Source: Arthrobacter sp. Soil762 (GTDB lineage Bacteria > Actinomycetota > Actinomycetes > Actinomycetales > Micrococcaceae). Taken from it: a DNA stretch of 64,000 nucleotides. The DNA is taken from NCBI RefSeq assembly GCF_001428335.1, contig NZ_LMSG01000001.1, positions 760,987 through 824,986 on the forward strand, given 5' to 3'. Below the pieces are notes generated by a model. It was not told the DNA's origin and did no database searches. It worked only from the letters and a program-made list of their open reading frames with translations. Positions 19,015-27,845 of this stretch are shown here, piece after piece; positions within the stretch are counted from its first letter, which is position 1, and every line of letters starts with the position of its first letter. A program made the position numbers and the translations under genes.

Positions 19015-19413
19015 TCAAATCAGCGCGTGGGATCCCCTGCTCCGCGGCCGGCCGAAGGACGCCGTACCCAGGAATTCAATGGCGACGAACGGCTCGGAGC
19101 CAACCACCCACTCATCGTGCCCGGGAGGCAGCGCATAGGTGTCATGGGCGCGGATGGTGGACCTCACGCCGTCGGACGTTTGAATCTCCAGGCTCCCGGA
19201 GACGCAGTAACCGAGGTGGTTGTGCTCGCAGAAATCCGTCAGTTCAGTGGGCTTGGCAGACTCGGACCAGCGCCAGCCTGGAGCGAGGATGAGGCGGGCC
19301 ACCGAGTAGTCGTCAACCGTGACGAGATCGAACTCGGCCTTGTCCGGACACCGCTTCTTGTCCGGGATGTCAAGGGATTTTACGGCCAGTGCTCTGATGA
19401 AATTTGCGGTCAT
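19015..19413 (-). CDS. Cupin domain protein
   Basis: 132 residues forming one cupin barrel: metal-binding motif 1 around FCEHNHLGYCVSGSLEIQTS (H-x-H and Glu) and motif 2 with YALPPGHDEWVVGSEPFVAI (Pro-Gly-His). It probably binds a metal and a small ligand; function as sensor or enzyme is open. Minus-strand, convergent with the kinase-like gene. Confidence 0.8.
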   Translation of the reverse strand: MTANFIRALAVKSLDIPDKKRCPDKAEFDLVTVDDYSVARLILAPGWRWSESAKPTELTDFCEHNHLGYCVSGSLEIQTSDGVRSTIRAHDTYALPPGHDEWVVGSEPFVAIEFLGTASFGRPRSRGSHALI

Positions 19414-19730
19414 GGGGAAACAGCCTTGGGATCATTTGCGTCGGACGCTTATGGCTGGGACCAAGCGGTTGTGCGTGGATGCCGGCTAGCGGCTACGTAG
19501 TGCGGATCACGTACTGCGGAGACCTGAAGTGCGTACCTCTAACCGTATCCATCCGGCGCCTCAAGTCAATGGACCGCCGGACATTCGCGGAACGGGTAAC
19601 TGACCCCCACACAGGTCCCTGCCCCGGACCAGCCGGAATACTTCAAATGACGCCGGAGTTGTTGTTTAAAGTGGAAAGCCGATTCACTGGTTTCCTGTCT
19701 TTTGCCATCAGAGTCTCCCGAAGGAACGCC
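19414..19730. other. Intergenic region upstream of peroxiredoxin
   Basis: 317 bp without a supported gene; an open frame that runs through it into the peroxiredoxin has no family match and no start site. It holds two direct repeats of 12 bp (ACGTAGTGCGGA at 19495-19506 and ACGTACTGCGGA at 19509-19520) that could be a regulator site for the cupin or peroxiredoxin gene. Confidence 0.45.
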
Positions 19731-20210
19731 ATGAGCCCCCAACTGACCATCAAACTTCAGCCAGGTACCCAGGCCCCCGATTTCACGCTGCAGGACGCCG
19801 AAGGCACCGAAACCTCTCTGGCCACGTACCGCGGCAAGAACGTCATCGTGTACTTCTACCCGGAGGCGGCAACCCCCGGCTGCACCACCGAGGCCTGCGA
19901 TTTCCGCGACAGCCTCTCATCCCTGCAGGGCTCCGGTTATGAAGTCCTGGGCATCTCCCCCGACGCCCCGGGGAAGCTGGCCAACTTCACCGGCGACTTT
20001 GACCTGACCTTCCCGCTGCTCTCCGACGAGGACCACGCGGTAGCCCTCGCGTACGGCGCGTGGGGCGAAAAGCTGGTGGACGGCGAGATCGTCGAAGGCC
20101 TCGTCCGCTCCACCGTGGTGGTGGACCCCGACGGCAACGTGTCGCTGGCCCAGTACCAGGTCAAGGCGCAGGGCCACGTCGCAGCCCTCCGGGAGTCCCT
20201 GGGGGTCTAG
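19731..20210 (+). CDS. bcp: Thioredoxin-dependent peroxiredoxin, BCP/PrxQ type
   Basis: 159-residue atypical two-Cys peroxiredoxin that reduces peroxides using thioredoxin. The catalytic segment is NVIVYFYPEAATPGCTTEAC: the peroxidatic Cys of PGCT and the resolving Cys five residues later, as in PrxQ. LQPGTQAPDFTLQDAEG is the standard N-terminus. ATG 19731 follows AAGGAACGCC. Cytoplasmic antioxidant; stand-alone. Confidence 0.93.
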   Translation: MSPQLTIKLQPGTQAPDFTLQDAEGTETSLATYRGKNVIVYFYPEAATPGCTTEACDFRDSLSSLQGSGYEVLGISPDAPGKLANFTGDFDLTFPLLSDEDHAVALAYGAWGEKLVDGEIVEGLVRSTVVVDPDGNVSLAQYQVKAQGHVAALRESLGV

Positions 20211-20250
20211 TCTGGCTGGGCACAGGTGGCCCACCAACCGGGAGTCAGGC

Positions 20251-20823
20251 ATGGCGATCGAAGTCCGTCCGGGAACGCTGTTCGAAGACGTCAAAACGCT
20301 GGTTGGACCCAAGCGGCCCGATGCCAACGTCTGCTGGTGCCTGAGCTACCGCATCCCGTCCAAGCAGAACCTTGCGCTGCGCGGAACGGCCCGCGGCGAC
20401 CTGGTGAAGGAGCTGGTGGCGCAGGATCCGCCGCCAGGGGTTCTGGCGTACGACGGCGACGAAGTAGTCGGGTGGGCAGCTGTCCATCCGCGCGCCGACA
20501 CTAGCTTTGCCCGCAACCGCAGGATTCCGCACGTGGACGACCTCGATGTTTGGTCTGTGTGGTGCATCCGGGTCCGGCCCGGCTACCGCGGCAAAGGGAT
20601 CTCCCATCACCTGCTCAAAGGTGCCGTGGAGCTGGCCCGCGGATACGGCGCGCCCGCCATTGAGGGGTACCCGGTGGACAACGGCGGCAGCAAGGTGGAC
20701 CTCACTATGGCGTACGTGGGCACGCGCAAACTCTTTGAGAAGGCCGGGTTCGTCAAGGCGGCCGATACGGATTCGGTGCTCAACGGGTTCCCGCGCGTCC
20801 TGATGCGCCTGGACCTGCGCTGA
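20251..20823 (+). CDS. GNAT family N-acetyltransferase
   Basis: 190-residue Gcn5-related acetyltransferase. The acetyl-CoA site is IRVRPGYRGKGISHHLLKGA (R-x-x-G-x-G) near residues 107-126. The Cys-rich N-terminus (NVCWCLSYRIPSKQN) resembles a group of actinobacterial GNATs beginning with this motif. Start codon follows GGAGTCAGGC. Acceptor substrate unknown. Confidence 0.85.
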   Translation: MAIEVRPGTLFEDVKTLVGPKRPDANVCWCLSYRIPSKQNLALRGTARGDLVKELVAQDPPPGVLAYDGDEVVGWAAVHPRADTSFARNRRIPHVDDLDVWSVWCIRVRPGYRGKGISHHLLKGAVELARGYGAPAIEGYPVDNGGSKVDLTMAYVGTRKLFEKAGFVKAADTDSVLNGFPRVLMRLDLR

Positions 20824-20869
20824 TTCCGCGCATACTGACGCGGGACCAGCTGACGCAAACTGCGCTGAA

Positions 20870-20989
20870 TCAGGGTTTCTTCCACCAGCTGCTCGGCCAG
20901 TCGTTGTCTATGAACCACAAGGCCAGCAGCATCGCGTCCATGGTCAGAAGCCCAGCTAAAAGATAAGCCCACCCTGTGTACCAATGCAC
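20870..20989 (-). CDS. Very small membrane protein (39 aa)
   Basis: Open frame of 39 residues, GTG start, beginning MHWYTGWAYLLAGLLTMDAM followed by LLALWFIDNDWPSSWWKK and stop. AGGAGA lies seven bases upstream of the GTG, an excellent ribosome site. One membrane helix (about residues 4-28) and an aromatic, positively charged end. No known family recognised. It sits alone in the gap between the GNAT gene and the hypothetical at 21067. Confidence 0.6.
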   Translation of the reverse strand: MHWYTGWAYLLAGLLTMDAMLLALWFIDNDWPSSWWKKP

Positions 20990-21066
20990 GGCAATCTCCT
21001 GACCTGGTATCCCCCAGCCACTTGATTGTCCTCAAGTGTGGCACGGAAAAGGTCAGCAGGGAACGG

Positions 21067-21393
21067 CTACTTTGCGAGCGCCGCCAGGCGGCCGTGAACT
21101 TCGGTTTCGCGGTTGAGGAGGCGGGTCAGCTGCTCGACTTTTTCCGAGAGCTCGACGCCGACCTCCAGCCGGTCCCCGGGCCAGCTCGAGGCCTCCCAGG
21201 ACTCCCCCAGGGCTTGGGCCAGCGAGCGGGACAGCGAGCGGAGCTTCCAGGAATGGCTCAGGTAGTGAACGGTGCTGCGCGGGCGGCGGCCCTGCTTCAA
21301 GAGCCGCCGCCACCAGTGCCCCAGCCCGCCCGGCAGTCTGACGGATTCCGTTGGTTCCATGAGTCCTGCACCGTCCTCCGGCAATCCGCACAT
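21067..21393 (-). CDS. Hypothetical protein with C-terminal coiled coil
   Basis: About 108 residues if started at 21393 (MCGLPEDGAGL); a Met eleven codons on (21360) is an alternative, with AGGA just upstream. No domain recognised. The middle is Trp/Arg-rich (GGLGHWWRRLLKQGRRPRST) and the C-terminus VGVELSEKVEQLTRLLNRET forms a short amphipathic or coiled-coil helix. Function unknown. Confidence 0.5.
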   Translation of the reverse strand: MCGLPEDGAGLMEPTESVRLPGGLGHWWRRLLKQGRRPRSTVHYLSHSWKLRSLSRSLAQALGESWEASSWPGDRLEVGVELSEKVEQLTRLLNRETEVHGRLAALAK

Positions 21394-21595
21394 TCCTTCA
21401 AAGCTGGTCCTTCGAGTGTGGCCAAGGAGCCTCAAGGTCCCATCAAGGGCGGGCAAGTATTCCGGCAAGTCCGGGCCACGCCAGGCCGGTCAATGGCCGA
21501 CCGCCCCGGAATGTCGAGTGCTGCACCCGACTTTCAACCCTCGTTGTCAGGTCTATGACATGCTTCAGGGGCCCCAATACTGTAGAAGTAGAGGC

Positions 21596-22491
21596 ATGCC
21601 TTCCATGCCCGAACCGCGCCGTGCCGTGCCGTTGTGATGAGGACGATCCGGACATCCGAGGCCTCCTTGTCCGGATCCTGACCAAGCAGGGTTTCGACGT
21701 CACCCACGCTGAAGCCGGCCTTCCCGGCGTGGAGGAGGTCCGCCGCGCCAAGCCGGATCTCATCACACTGGACCTGAACCTCCCGGACGTGGACGGGCTG
21801 GAAGTCTTCAAACTCCTCCGTGAATTCTCTGATGCCTTCATCGTGATGCTCACCGCCCGTGCCGACGAACTGGACAAGCTCACGGGCTTGGACAATGGCG
21901 CCGATGACTACATCAGCAAGCCATTCAGCCCGCGCGAACTCCAATCCAGGATCAACGCCCTGTTCCGCCGCCGGCAGCCGTCCGCCGCGGACACAGCCGT
22001 GGCGAGCGAGCTGGAGCGCGCCACCGAGGTCCAGCAGAGCCTGCCCCAGGAGGACGTCCGGGTGGACGGGTACGATGTCGCCGGCGTCTTCCGCCCCTCC
22101 CGCGGCGTCGGCGGTGACTTCTACGATTGGTACCGCACACCGGAGGGCCTGCACCTGACGTTCGCCGATGCCATGGGCAAGGGCATGGGCGCCGCCCTCA
22201 TCGCGGCCACCGTCCGGGCCGTCATGCGGTCCACGGGACAGCGCCAGGACCTGGACGCCGCCTTCGCCTCCGCCAGCACCACCATCGCGGCGGACCTGGA
22301 TTCCTCCAACTCATTTGCCACCCTCTTCCACGCCCGCCTGGACGCCGCTTCCGGCGTCGTCAGCTATGTCGACGCCGGCCACGGACTGGCGCTGCATGTC
22401 ACCGCCGAGGGGTCGGCGCACCGTCTTCCCAGCCGAGGATGACGTCACCGTAGTGGTGGTCCGCCGCCTGCCTGAGCCAGCCCCGGCATGA
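21596..22491 (+). pseudogene. Response regulator-SpoIIE phosphatase, damaged at both ends
   Basis: The readable middle encodes a receiver domain (phospho-Asp in DLITLDLNLPDVDGLEVF, switch Thr in LTARADEL, Lys in ISKPFSPRELQ) joined to a PP2C/SpoIIE-type Ser phosphatase (FRPSRGVGGDFYDWYRTPEG, FADAMGKGMGAALIAATVRA). From the natural ATG at 21596 (MPSMPEPRRAV) the frame is lost; adding a G after 21628 and another after 21636 would restore RRAVAVVDEDDPDIRG. Near 22430 the phosphatase jumps in sequence and frame to a final AEDDVTVVVVRRLPEPAPA, so roughly 100 or more residues including late catalytic Asp residues are missing. Such proteins usually reset sigma-factor partner switches, which fits the anti-sigma-like ATPase downstream. 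Confidence 0.75.
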
Positions 22492-22662
22492 CGCGCTTCT
22501 GGACCCGCCTGGTGGTGGTCCTGACGGTCATATTCGGCCTGAACTATGCGGGATGGCGCTGGGCGTCCTAGCTGAAAACGTGCCGCGATCCACTCGGCAG
22601 CCAGGCACCCCTGTTCTACGGCCCGATCCAGCAGGGCAAGGACGGCTGGAACCGCCCCGTTC
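22488..22662 (+). pseudogene. Glycosyltransferase family 2 scraps
   Basis: The ATG at 22488 overlaps the preceding stop (ATGA) and opens MTRFWTRLVVVLTVIFGLNY AGWRWAS then stops at 22571. This is the membrane start of cellulose-synthase-like glycosyltransferases seen next to such regulators in Arthrobacter. About 10 bp later another scrap reads DPLGSQAPLFYGPIQQGKDG W, an internal piece of the same enzyme class. Everything between and after is gone, so the gene has lost most of its length. Family assignment is from memory of the motif. Confidence 0.6.
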
Positions 22663-22983
22663 GTCCAGGCCATGGACCAGATGACCTTCACCACGGCGGT
22701 GATCGAGTCCGCGTCCAACATCGTCCAGCACGCGCGGCCAGCCAAGGCGCAGAAACCCGTGGAGCTGGGAGTGGACATCAGCGTCCAGCCCACGCTCCTG
22801 CAGGCCCGGGTCAGTGCGTTCTTCGCCGAGCCCCCGTTCGGCCCCCTGGAGCCTGGGACCCCGGACGACGATTCCGAGTCGGGCCGCGGCCTGGCGCTCA
22901 TCGAGGCGCTGGTCACCACAGTGACCTTCGAACGGCAGGACGGCACCAACACCTGGATCCTGACCCGGACGTCACAGCCCTGA
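22660..22983 (+). pseudogene. Anti-sigma-factor-type ATPase (HATPase_c), N-terminally truncated
   Basis: Encodes FVQAMDQMTFTTAVIESASN IVQHARPAK (the N-box region of RsbW/HATPase_c_2 kinases) through DDDSESGRGLALIEALVTTV (G-box) to TWILTRTSQP. About 30 N-terminal residues of the fold are missing because the sequence enters abruptly from glycosyltransferase scrap at about 22660. A short product could start at ATG 22672. In an intact locus it would be the partner kinase of the upstream SpoIIE phosphatase. Confidence 0.65.
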
Positions 22984-23009
22984 CGCCAATGATGAGTAGG
23001 CTAGAGGGC

Positions 23010-23324
23010 ATGGCTTTTGAAGAAACCCCCGCTGAACGCCGCGAGGTCACCGTCCGCCGGGCACCGAAATATGTGCCGTTCCTCATCCTCGGCGCCCTGG
23101 TGGGCGCAGCGGTGGCTGCCGCCGTCGCATACGGTCTCCCCGGTGACGAATCCTTCGAGCGCGGCTCGGTGTTCGGTTTCTTCCTGGTGATGTTCGGCGC
23201 CGGCGGCGCGGTGCTGGGCGCCGTGGGGGCCCTGCTGCTGGACCGGCGGAGCGTCAAGCGCCAGAAACGCGCCATCGTGGAAGCCGTCCCGGATTCAGAG
23301 CCCGACGACGGCGCGCAGCCCTAG
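23010..23324 (+). CDS. Small two-helix membrane protein
   Basis: 104 residues; ATG 23010 (MAFEETPAERREVTVRRAPK) is favoured over one seven codons earlier. Two membrane helices, about 27-45 and 58-82, joined by a short loop (PGDESFERG), with charged, disordered ends. Conserved proteins of this type commonly precede purF in Arthrobacter. Function unknown. Confidence 0.7.
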   Translation: MAFEETPAERREVTVRRAPKYVPFLILGALVGAAVAAAVAYGLPGDESFERGSVFGFFLVMFGAGGAVLGAVGALLLDRRSVKRQKRAIVEAVPDSEPDDGAQP

Positions 23325-23410
23325 GTTCCAACACCGTCGTCCGGCCTCCGGGCACAGTCACAATGCCGGCGGCGGAAAAGTCGTACCGCATCTCGTGAGA
23401 TAATCGACCA

Positions 23411-25090
23411 GTGGCACGCGGCGATGGAAAACTTTCTCATGATCTTCTCCCTGGCGAAAAGGGACCTCAGGACGCTTGTGGCGTTTTCGGGGTCTGGGCA
23501 CCAGGTGAAGAAGTAGCAAAACTAACCTATTACGGGCTGTATGCATTGCAGCACCGCGGTCAGGAGTCGGCTGGTATAGCTACCAGTGACGGCAAGCGGA
23601 TCAACGTCTACAAGGACATGGGCCTCGTATCCCAGGTCTTCGACGAGACCACGCTGAACACCCTGACCGGGCACCTGGCGGTGGGACACTGCCGCTACTC
23701 CACCACCGGAGCCAGCCACTGGGCCAACGCCCAGCCCACCCTCGGCGCCACCAGCACCGGCACGGTTGCCCTGGCGCACAACGGCAACCTGACCAACACG
23801 GCCGAGCTCAACGCCATGATCATGGAACGCAACGGCGGCCAGCTCAGCGGCGAAATGAAGCAGGGCAACACCTCGGACACCGCCCTGGTCACGGCGCTGC
23901 TCGAAGGCGAGGAGGGCAAGTCCCTCGAACAGACCGCAATGGAGCTCCTGCCGAAGATCAAGGGCGGCTTCTGCTTCGTGTTTATGGACGAAGGCACCCT
24001 GTACGCCGCACGCGATACGTACGGCATCCGCCCGCTGGTTCTGGGCCGGCTGGAGCGCGGCTGGGTGGTTGCCTCCGAGCAGTCCGCCCTGGCCACGGTG
24101 GGCGCCAGCTTCATCCGCGAAATCGAGCCGGGTGAATTCATCGCCATCGACGAGGACGGCGTGCGTTCCAAGCGCTTCGCGGAGGCGACGCCGGCCGGCT
24201 GCGTTTTCGAATACGTGTACCTCGCCCGTCCGGATGCCGCCATCGCGGGACGCTCCGTGTACGAGTCCCGCGTGGAGATGGGCCGCCAGCTGGCCCGCGA
24301 AAACACCCAGGACGCGGACATCGTCATCCCGGTCCCGGAGTCAGGCACGCCCGCGGCCGTGGGTTACGCCGAGGAATCAGGGATTCCCTTCGCGCACGGC
24401 TTCGTCAAGAACTCCTACGTGGGCCGCACGTTCATCCAGCCCTCGCAGACCCTGCGCCAGCTGGGCATCCGGCTCAAGCTGAACGCCCTCGAGTCCGTGA
24501 TCCGCGGCAAGCGCGTCGTGGTGGTGGATGACTCGATCGTCCGCGGCAACACCCAGCGCGCCATCGTCCGGATGCTCCGCGAGGCCGGCGCCGCGTCCGT
24601 CCACATCAAGATCTCCTCCCCGCCGGTCAAGTGGCCGTGCTTCTACGGCATCGACTTCGCCTCCCGCGCGGAACTGATCGCCAACGGCGCCACCATCGAG
24701 GAAATCTCCCAGGCCATCGGCGCCGATTCCCTGGCGTACATCTCCGAAGACGGCATGATCAACGCGACCATGCAGCCGCGGGAGCGCCTCTGCACCGCCT
24801 GCTTCACCGGCCAGTACCCCATCGCGCTCCCGGGTGGGGACAAACTGGGCAAGAACCTGCTGGAGCGCACCGACCTCGGCGGCCTCACGCCGTCGCCCTC
24901 TGCCCTCCCCGGCGCAACGGCCGCGCTTGCGATCGACGCCGAGGAGGACCCGGCGGACAAGGCCGGCGCCACCGGCTGCGATCCGGGACCGGACGCCGAG
25001 TTCGAGAACCTGCTCACCGAAGAAGACCACGTGCCCGCGATCCGCCACGAAGCCACCACCCCCGGCGCTGAAAAGAAAGAGTCCGTATGA
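23411..25090 (+). CDS. purF: Amidophosphoribosyltransferase
   Basis: First committed enzyme of purine synthesis: PRPP + glutamine to phosphoribosylamine. 559 residues. The N-terminal propeptide ends before the nucleophile Cys23 in GPQDACGVFGVW; the glutaminase (Ntn) domain runs to about 260, then the PRTase domain has the PRPP loop VVVVDDSIVRGNTQRAIV. Cys residues of the 4Fe-4S type are seen late (RLCTACFTGQYP). An acidic low-complexity tail follows from about 480. GTG start; overlaps purM by 4 bp. Confidence 0.97.
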   Translation: MARGDGKLSHDLLPGEKGPQDACGVFGVWAPGEEVAKLTYYGLYALQHRGQESAGIATSDGKRINVYKDMGLVSQVFDETTLNTLTGHLAVGHCRYSTTGASHWANAQPTLGATSTGTVALAHNGNLTNTAELNAMIMERNGGQLSGEMKQGNTSDTALVTALLEGEEGKSLEQTAMELLPKIKGGFCFVFMDEGTLYAARDTYGIRPLVLGRLERGWVVASEQSALATVGASFIREIEPGEFIAIDEDGVRSKRFAEATPAGCVFEYVYLARPDAAIAGRSVYESRVEMGRQLARENTQDADIVIPVPESGTPAAVGYAEESGIPFAHGFVKNSYVGRTFIQPSQTLRQLGIRLKLNALESVIRGKRVVVVDDSIVRGNTQRAIVRMLREAGAASVHIKISSPPVKWPCFYGIDFASRAELIANGATIEEISQAIGADSLAYISEDGMINATMQPRERLCTACFTGQYPIALPGGDKLGKNLLERTDLGGLTPSPSALPGATAALAIDAEEDPADKAGATGCDPGPDAEFENLLTEEDHVPAIRHEATTPGAEKKESV

Positions 25091-26247
25091 CTTCCGCAAC
25101 CCCCGCCGCCGGTAACAGCCCACTGAGCCCTGCAGGCATCACGTACGCCTCCGCCGGTGTTGACGTTGAAGCCGGCGACCGCGCCGTGGAGCTGATGAAG
25201 GGTGCCGTGAAGGCCACCCACAATTCCTCCGTCATCGGCGGAGTGGGCGGCTTCGCCGGCCTGTACGACGTCTCTCGCCTGCTGACCTTCAAGCGCCCGC
25301 TGCTGGCCACGTCCACCGACGGCGTGGGCACCAAGGTTGCCATTGCCCAGGCCATGGACATCCACGACACCATCGGCTTTGACCTGGTGGGCATGGTGGT
25401 TGACGACATCGTTGTGGTGGGCGCCGAGCCGCTCTTCATGACCGACTACATTGCCTGCGGCAAGGTTGTCCCGGAGCGCATCGCGGACATCGTCCGTGGC
25501 ATCGCCGCGGCCTGCTCCGTGGCCGGCACCGCCCTGGTGGGCGGCGAAACCGCCGAGCACCCCGGCCTGCTGGGCGAGCACGAATACGACGTTGCCGGTG
25601 CCGCCACCGGTGTTGTCGAGGCTGCCGACCTGCTGGGCCCGGACCGCGTCCGCGCCGGCGACGTTGTGATCGGCATGGCGTCCTCGGGCCTGCACTCCAA
25701 CGGCTACTCGCTGGTCCGCCGCGTCATCAACCACGCCGGCTGGGCCCTGGACCGCCAGGTCTCCGAACTCGGCCGCACGCTGGGCGAGGAACTGCTGGAA
25801 CCCACCCGCGTCTACGCCGCGGACTGCCTGGACCTCGCCCGCACCTTCCCGGTCAACTCGGCGCACGGTGTGCACGGCTTCAGCCACGTCACCGGCGGCG
25901 GCCTGGCTGCCAACCTGGCGCGCGTCCTCCCGCAGGGCCTCGTTGCCACCGTGGACCGCGCCACCTGGGAGCTTCCGGCCATCTTCAAGCTGGTCTCTGA
26001 GCTGGGCAACGTGCCGCTGGCCGACCTGGAGCGCACGCTGAACCTCGGCGTGGGCATGGTGGCCATCGTGTCCGCCGAAGCTGCCGACGCCGCCGTGGCC
26101 CGCCTCAACGACCGCGGCGTGCCGTCCTGGATCATGGGCACCGTCACCGCGGACTCGGATTCCATCCTCAAGTCCGGTCCGGACTACGTCCAGGGCGCCA
26201 AGGGTGTGGACGGCGGCGCCGTCCGCCTGGTCAACGCCTACGCCTAA
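25087..26247 (+). CDS. purM: Phosphoribosylformylglycinamidine cyclo-ligase (AIR synthetase)
   Basis: Fifth step of purine synthesis, ATP-dependent closure of FGAM to AIR. 386 residues. ITYASAGVDVEAGDRAVELM is the standard N-terminus, STDGVGTKVAIA and DLVGMVVDDIVVVGAEPLFM the ATP-binding core, GGETAEHPGL and GMASSGLHSNGYSLVRRVI the later signature. Starts ATGA inside the purF stop, so the two are translationally coupled. A long hairpin follows. Confidence 0.97.
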   Translation: MTSATPAAGNSPLSPAGITYASAGVDVEAGDRAVELMKGAVKATHNSSVIGGVGGFAGLYDVSRLLTFKRPLLATSTDGVGTKVAIAQAMDIHDTIGFDLVGMVVDDIVVVGAEPLFMTDYIACGKVVPERIADIVRGIAAACSVAGTALVGGETAEHPGLLGEHEYDVAGAATGVVEAADLLGPDRVRAGDVVIGMASSGLHSNGYSLVRRVINHAGWALDRQVSELGRTLGEELLEPTRVYAADCLDLARTFPVNSAHGVHGFSHVTGGGLAANLARVLPQGLVATVDRATWELPAIFKLVSELGNVPLADLERTLNLGVGMVAIVSAEAADAAVARLNDRGVPSWIMGTVTADSDSILKSGPDYVQGAKGVDGGAVRLVNAYA

Positions 26248-26255
26248 AACCCTCA

Positions 26256-26313
26256 TCGACTGCTCCGTAACCGCCGTTTTGAGGCTTCAAAAGGGCGGTT
26301 ACGGAGCAATCGA
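26256..26313. terminator. Long bidirectional hairpin after purM
   Basis: Left arm TCGACTGCTCCGTAACCGCC (26256-26275) pairs with right arm GGCGGTTACGGAGCAATCGA (26294-26313) with one mismatch; the loop itself contains TTTTGA/TTCAAAA, so almost all of the 58 bp can pair. Lies between convergent purM and the VOC gene, so it probably ends transcription from both sides. Confidence 0.8.
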
Positions 26314-26326
26314 CGGTTAATCAGGC

Positions 26327-27106
26327 TTAGACCTCCAGCAGGCTGAACTCACCGCCCTGCGGGTCCTTGAGGGTGGCCGTGGCGCCGGGCGTATCGTCGT
26401 CATCGGGCTCCGGCGCGATCAGGACTTCTGCCCCCGCCGCCACGGCCTTCCGCACGGCATCGGCCACGTCGGTGACGCCGAAGTAGATCTGCCACCTGGC
26501 AGGCGCCTCGGCCGCGACGATCCCGGCCACCTCCGCGCCGTTCACCATCAGCGTGCTGTACGTCCCGCCGTCGTCCTGGGGATACTCGGTCACCTCGTGG
26601 CCGAACAGCTGCTGGAAGAACCCGACGGCGGCCCGCGGCTCGGGCGTCAGCAGCTCCGTCCAGGACAGCGCACCGGCCTCGTTGTACCGGCCGGAGCCCG
26701 TGTGCGTTCCGGGCTGCCACACGCCGGTGGTCCCGCCGCCGGGAGGATCCACAAACACCATCACGCCGGTGTCCGCCACTTCCTCGGGGCCGAACTGCAC
26801 TGCGCCGCCGGCGTGGGGAACTTCCTCGGCCAGCGCACCGGCGTCCTCGGCCGCGAAGTAGATGTTCCATTGGGCGTGCGTGCCGAGAGATTCCTGGTGC
26901 GGGTTCTGCGGCGCCACCACGGCCACCAGGTCCTCCCCCACGAACGCCTGGGCATAGCTGCGGCCATCGGGCGTGGGCAGGTCCTTGAAGGTCCACCCGA
27001 ACACCGCCGCGTAGAAGGCCTTGGCTGCCTCCACGTCCCGGGTCTGGACGTCAGCCCAGCATGGTTCACCGTGGCGGTACCTGGGGGATGAGGAGTTTCC
27101 TGGCAT
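26327..27106 (-). CDS. VOC (glyoxalase-like) family protein, two domains
   Basis: 259 residues made of two glyoxalase/bleomycin-resistance repeats: VQTRDVEAAKAFYAAVFGWT (domain 1) and ELLTPEPRAAVGFFQQLFGH (domain 2). Each ends in a metal-ligand strand (GTTGVWQPG; PQGGEFSLLEV). ATG at 27106 follows AAAGGACCTCCC, preferred over one eleven codons upstream. Enzymatic role unassigned; many such two-domain proteins are annotated as 27-kDa antigen Cfp30B-like. Confidence 0.88.
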   Translation of the reverse strand: MPGNSSSPRYRHGEPCWADVQTRDVEAAKAFYAAVFGWTFKDLPTPDGRSYAQAFVGEDLVAVVAPQNPHQESLGTHAQWNIYFAAEDAGALAEEVPHAGGAVQFGPEEVADTGVMVFVDPPGGGTTGVWQPGTHTGSGRYNEAGALSWTELLTPEPRAAVGFFQQLFGHEVTEYPQDDGGTYSTLMVNGAEVAGIVAAEAPARWQIYFGVTDVADAVRKAVAAGAEVLIAPEPDDDDTPGATATLKDPQGGEFSLLEV

Positions 27107-27336
27107 GGGAGGTCCTTTCGCGGGCGGCACACGCATCAACGCCTCCAGTCAACACCAAAAAGCCCGCCGCCGGCACCGGGTTCCGGCGCAGGCAACGGGC
27201 CTGATAACTGAGGCCAGCACCGCGGTTCCGCTGGGATCCGGGGTGCTGAAAAGAAGCGCTGTACTAACGAACGGCGTCCGAACGTACTGCAGCGTCGCGG
27301 GGCCGGGCGCCTTGCGGCGGGGCCGGCGTGCAACAA

Positions 27337-27570
27337 CTAGCCGATCCGACGGGTGTGTACCTCGTCGTCGTCTTCTTCCAAATCGTCCGCGTACTTATCC
27401 ACATAAGCCGAATAGTCCGGTTCAACCGGGTCATTCGCGAAATGGCTCGTGGCACGACCTTCAGGACCTTTGAGCTCTCGCTGAAGGGCCGAATAGTCAG
27501 TGTTCGGGGAATAGTACTTAATATCCCGAGCCTGCTTGGTAGCTTTTGCCTTTTGACGGCCGCGCCCCAT
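27337..27570 (-). CDS. DUF3073 family protein
   Basis: 77-residue small protein. The start MGRGRQKAKATKQARDIKYY is the hallmark of DUF3073, conserved across actinobacteria; the C-terminal half is very acidic (DKYADDLEEDDDEV). ATG 27570 follows AAAAGGGGGT; an upstream extension is not conserved with the family. Function unknown. Confidence 0.92.
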   Translation of the reverse strand: MGRGRQKAKATKQARDIKYYSPNTDYSALQRELKGPEGRATSHFANDPVEPDYSAYVDKYADDLEEDDDEVHTRRIG

Positions 27571-27845
27571 GGCGTGACCCCCTTTTGTACTCGGACCGGA
27601 GGTGGTCACCTTGGCTATCGGTGAGGCCCCGGAATGTTTGGTCAATTTGTCGTAACACCTAGATTACATGCTTTCCGCGCACGGTGCGCCCCGGCCCGTG
27701 CGCACGGACGCCATGTCGGGTACCCTTTCCGCCGCGACGCGCACGGTTCCCGGCTTTTTTGTTGGATAGAGTCTCTTCATCAGCTGCCGATCCGGGTGCC
27801 CGGAGAATCCAGCATCCCGAGGCGAAACCCAGGAGGGGTATCCGG

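Noticed and set aside
19404..19730. N-terminal extension of the peroxiredoxin
   Set aside because: The family starts at LQPGTQAPDF and AAGGAACG marks ATG 19731; the upstream frame has no homology and overlaps the cupin start.
22672..22983. Intact anti-sigma ATPase starting at ATG 22672
   Set aside because: An ATG exists, but coding similarity continues upstream to about 22660 and the first strand-helix of the fold is missing, so truncation is likelier.
24643..26256. 537-codon minus-strand frame opposite purF/purM
   Set aside because: His/Val/Gly-rich translation is typical antisense of GC-rich coding; purF and purM are certain.
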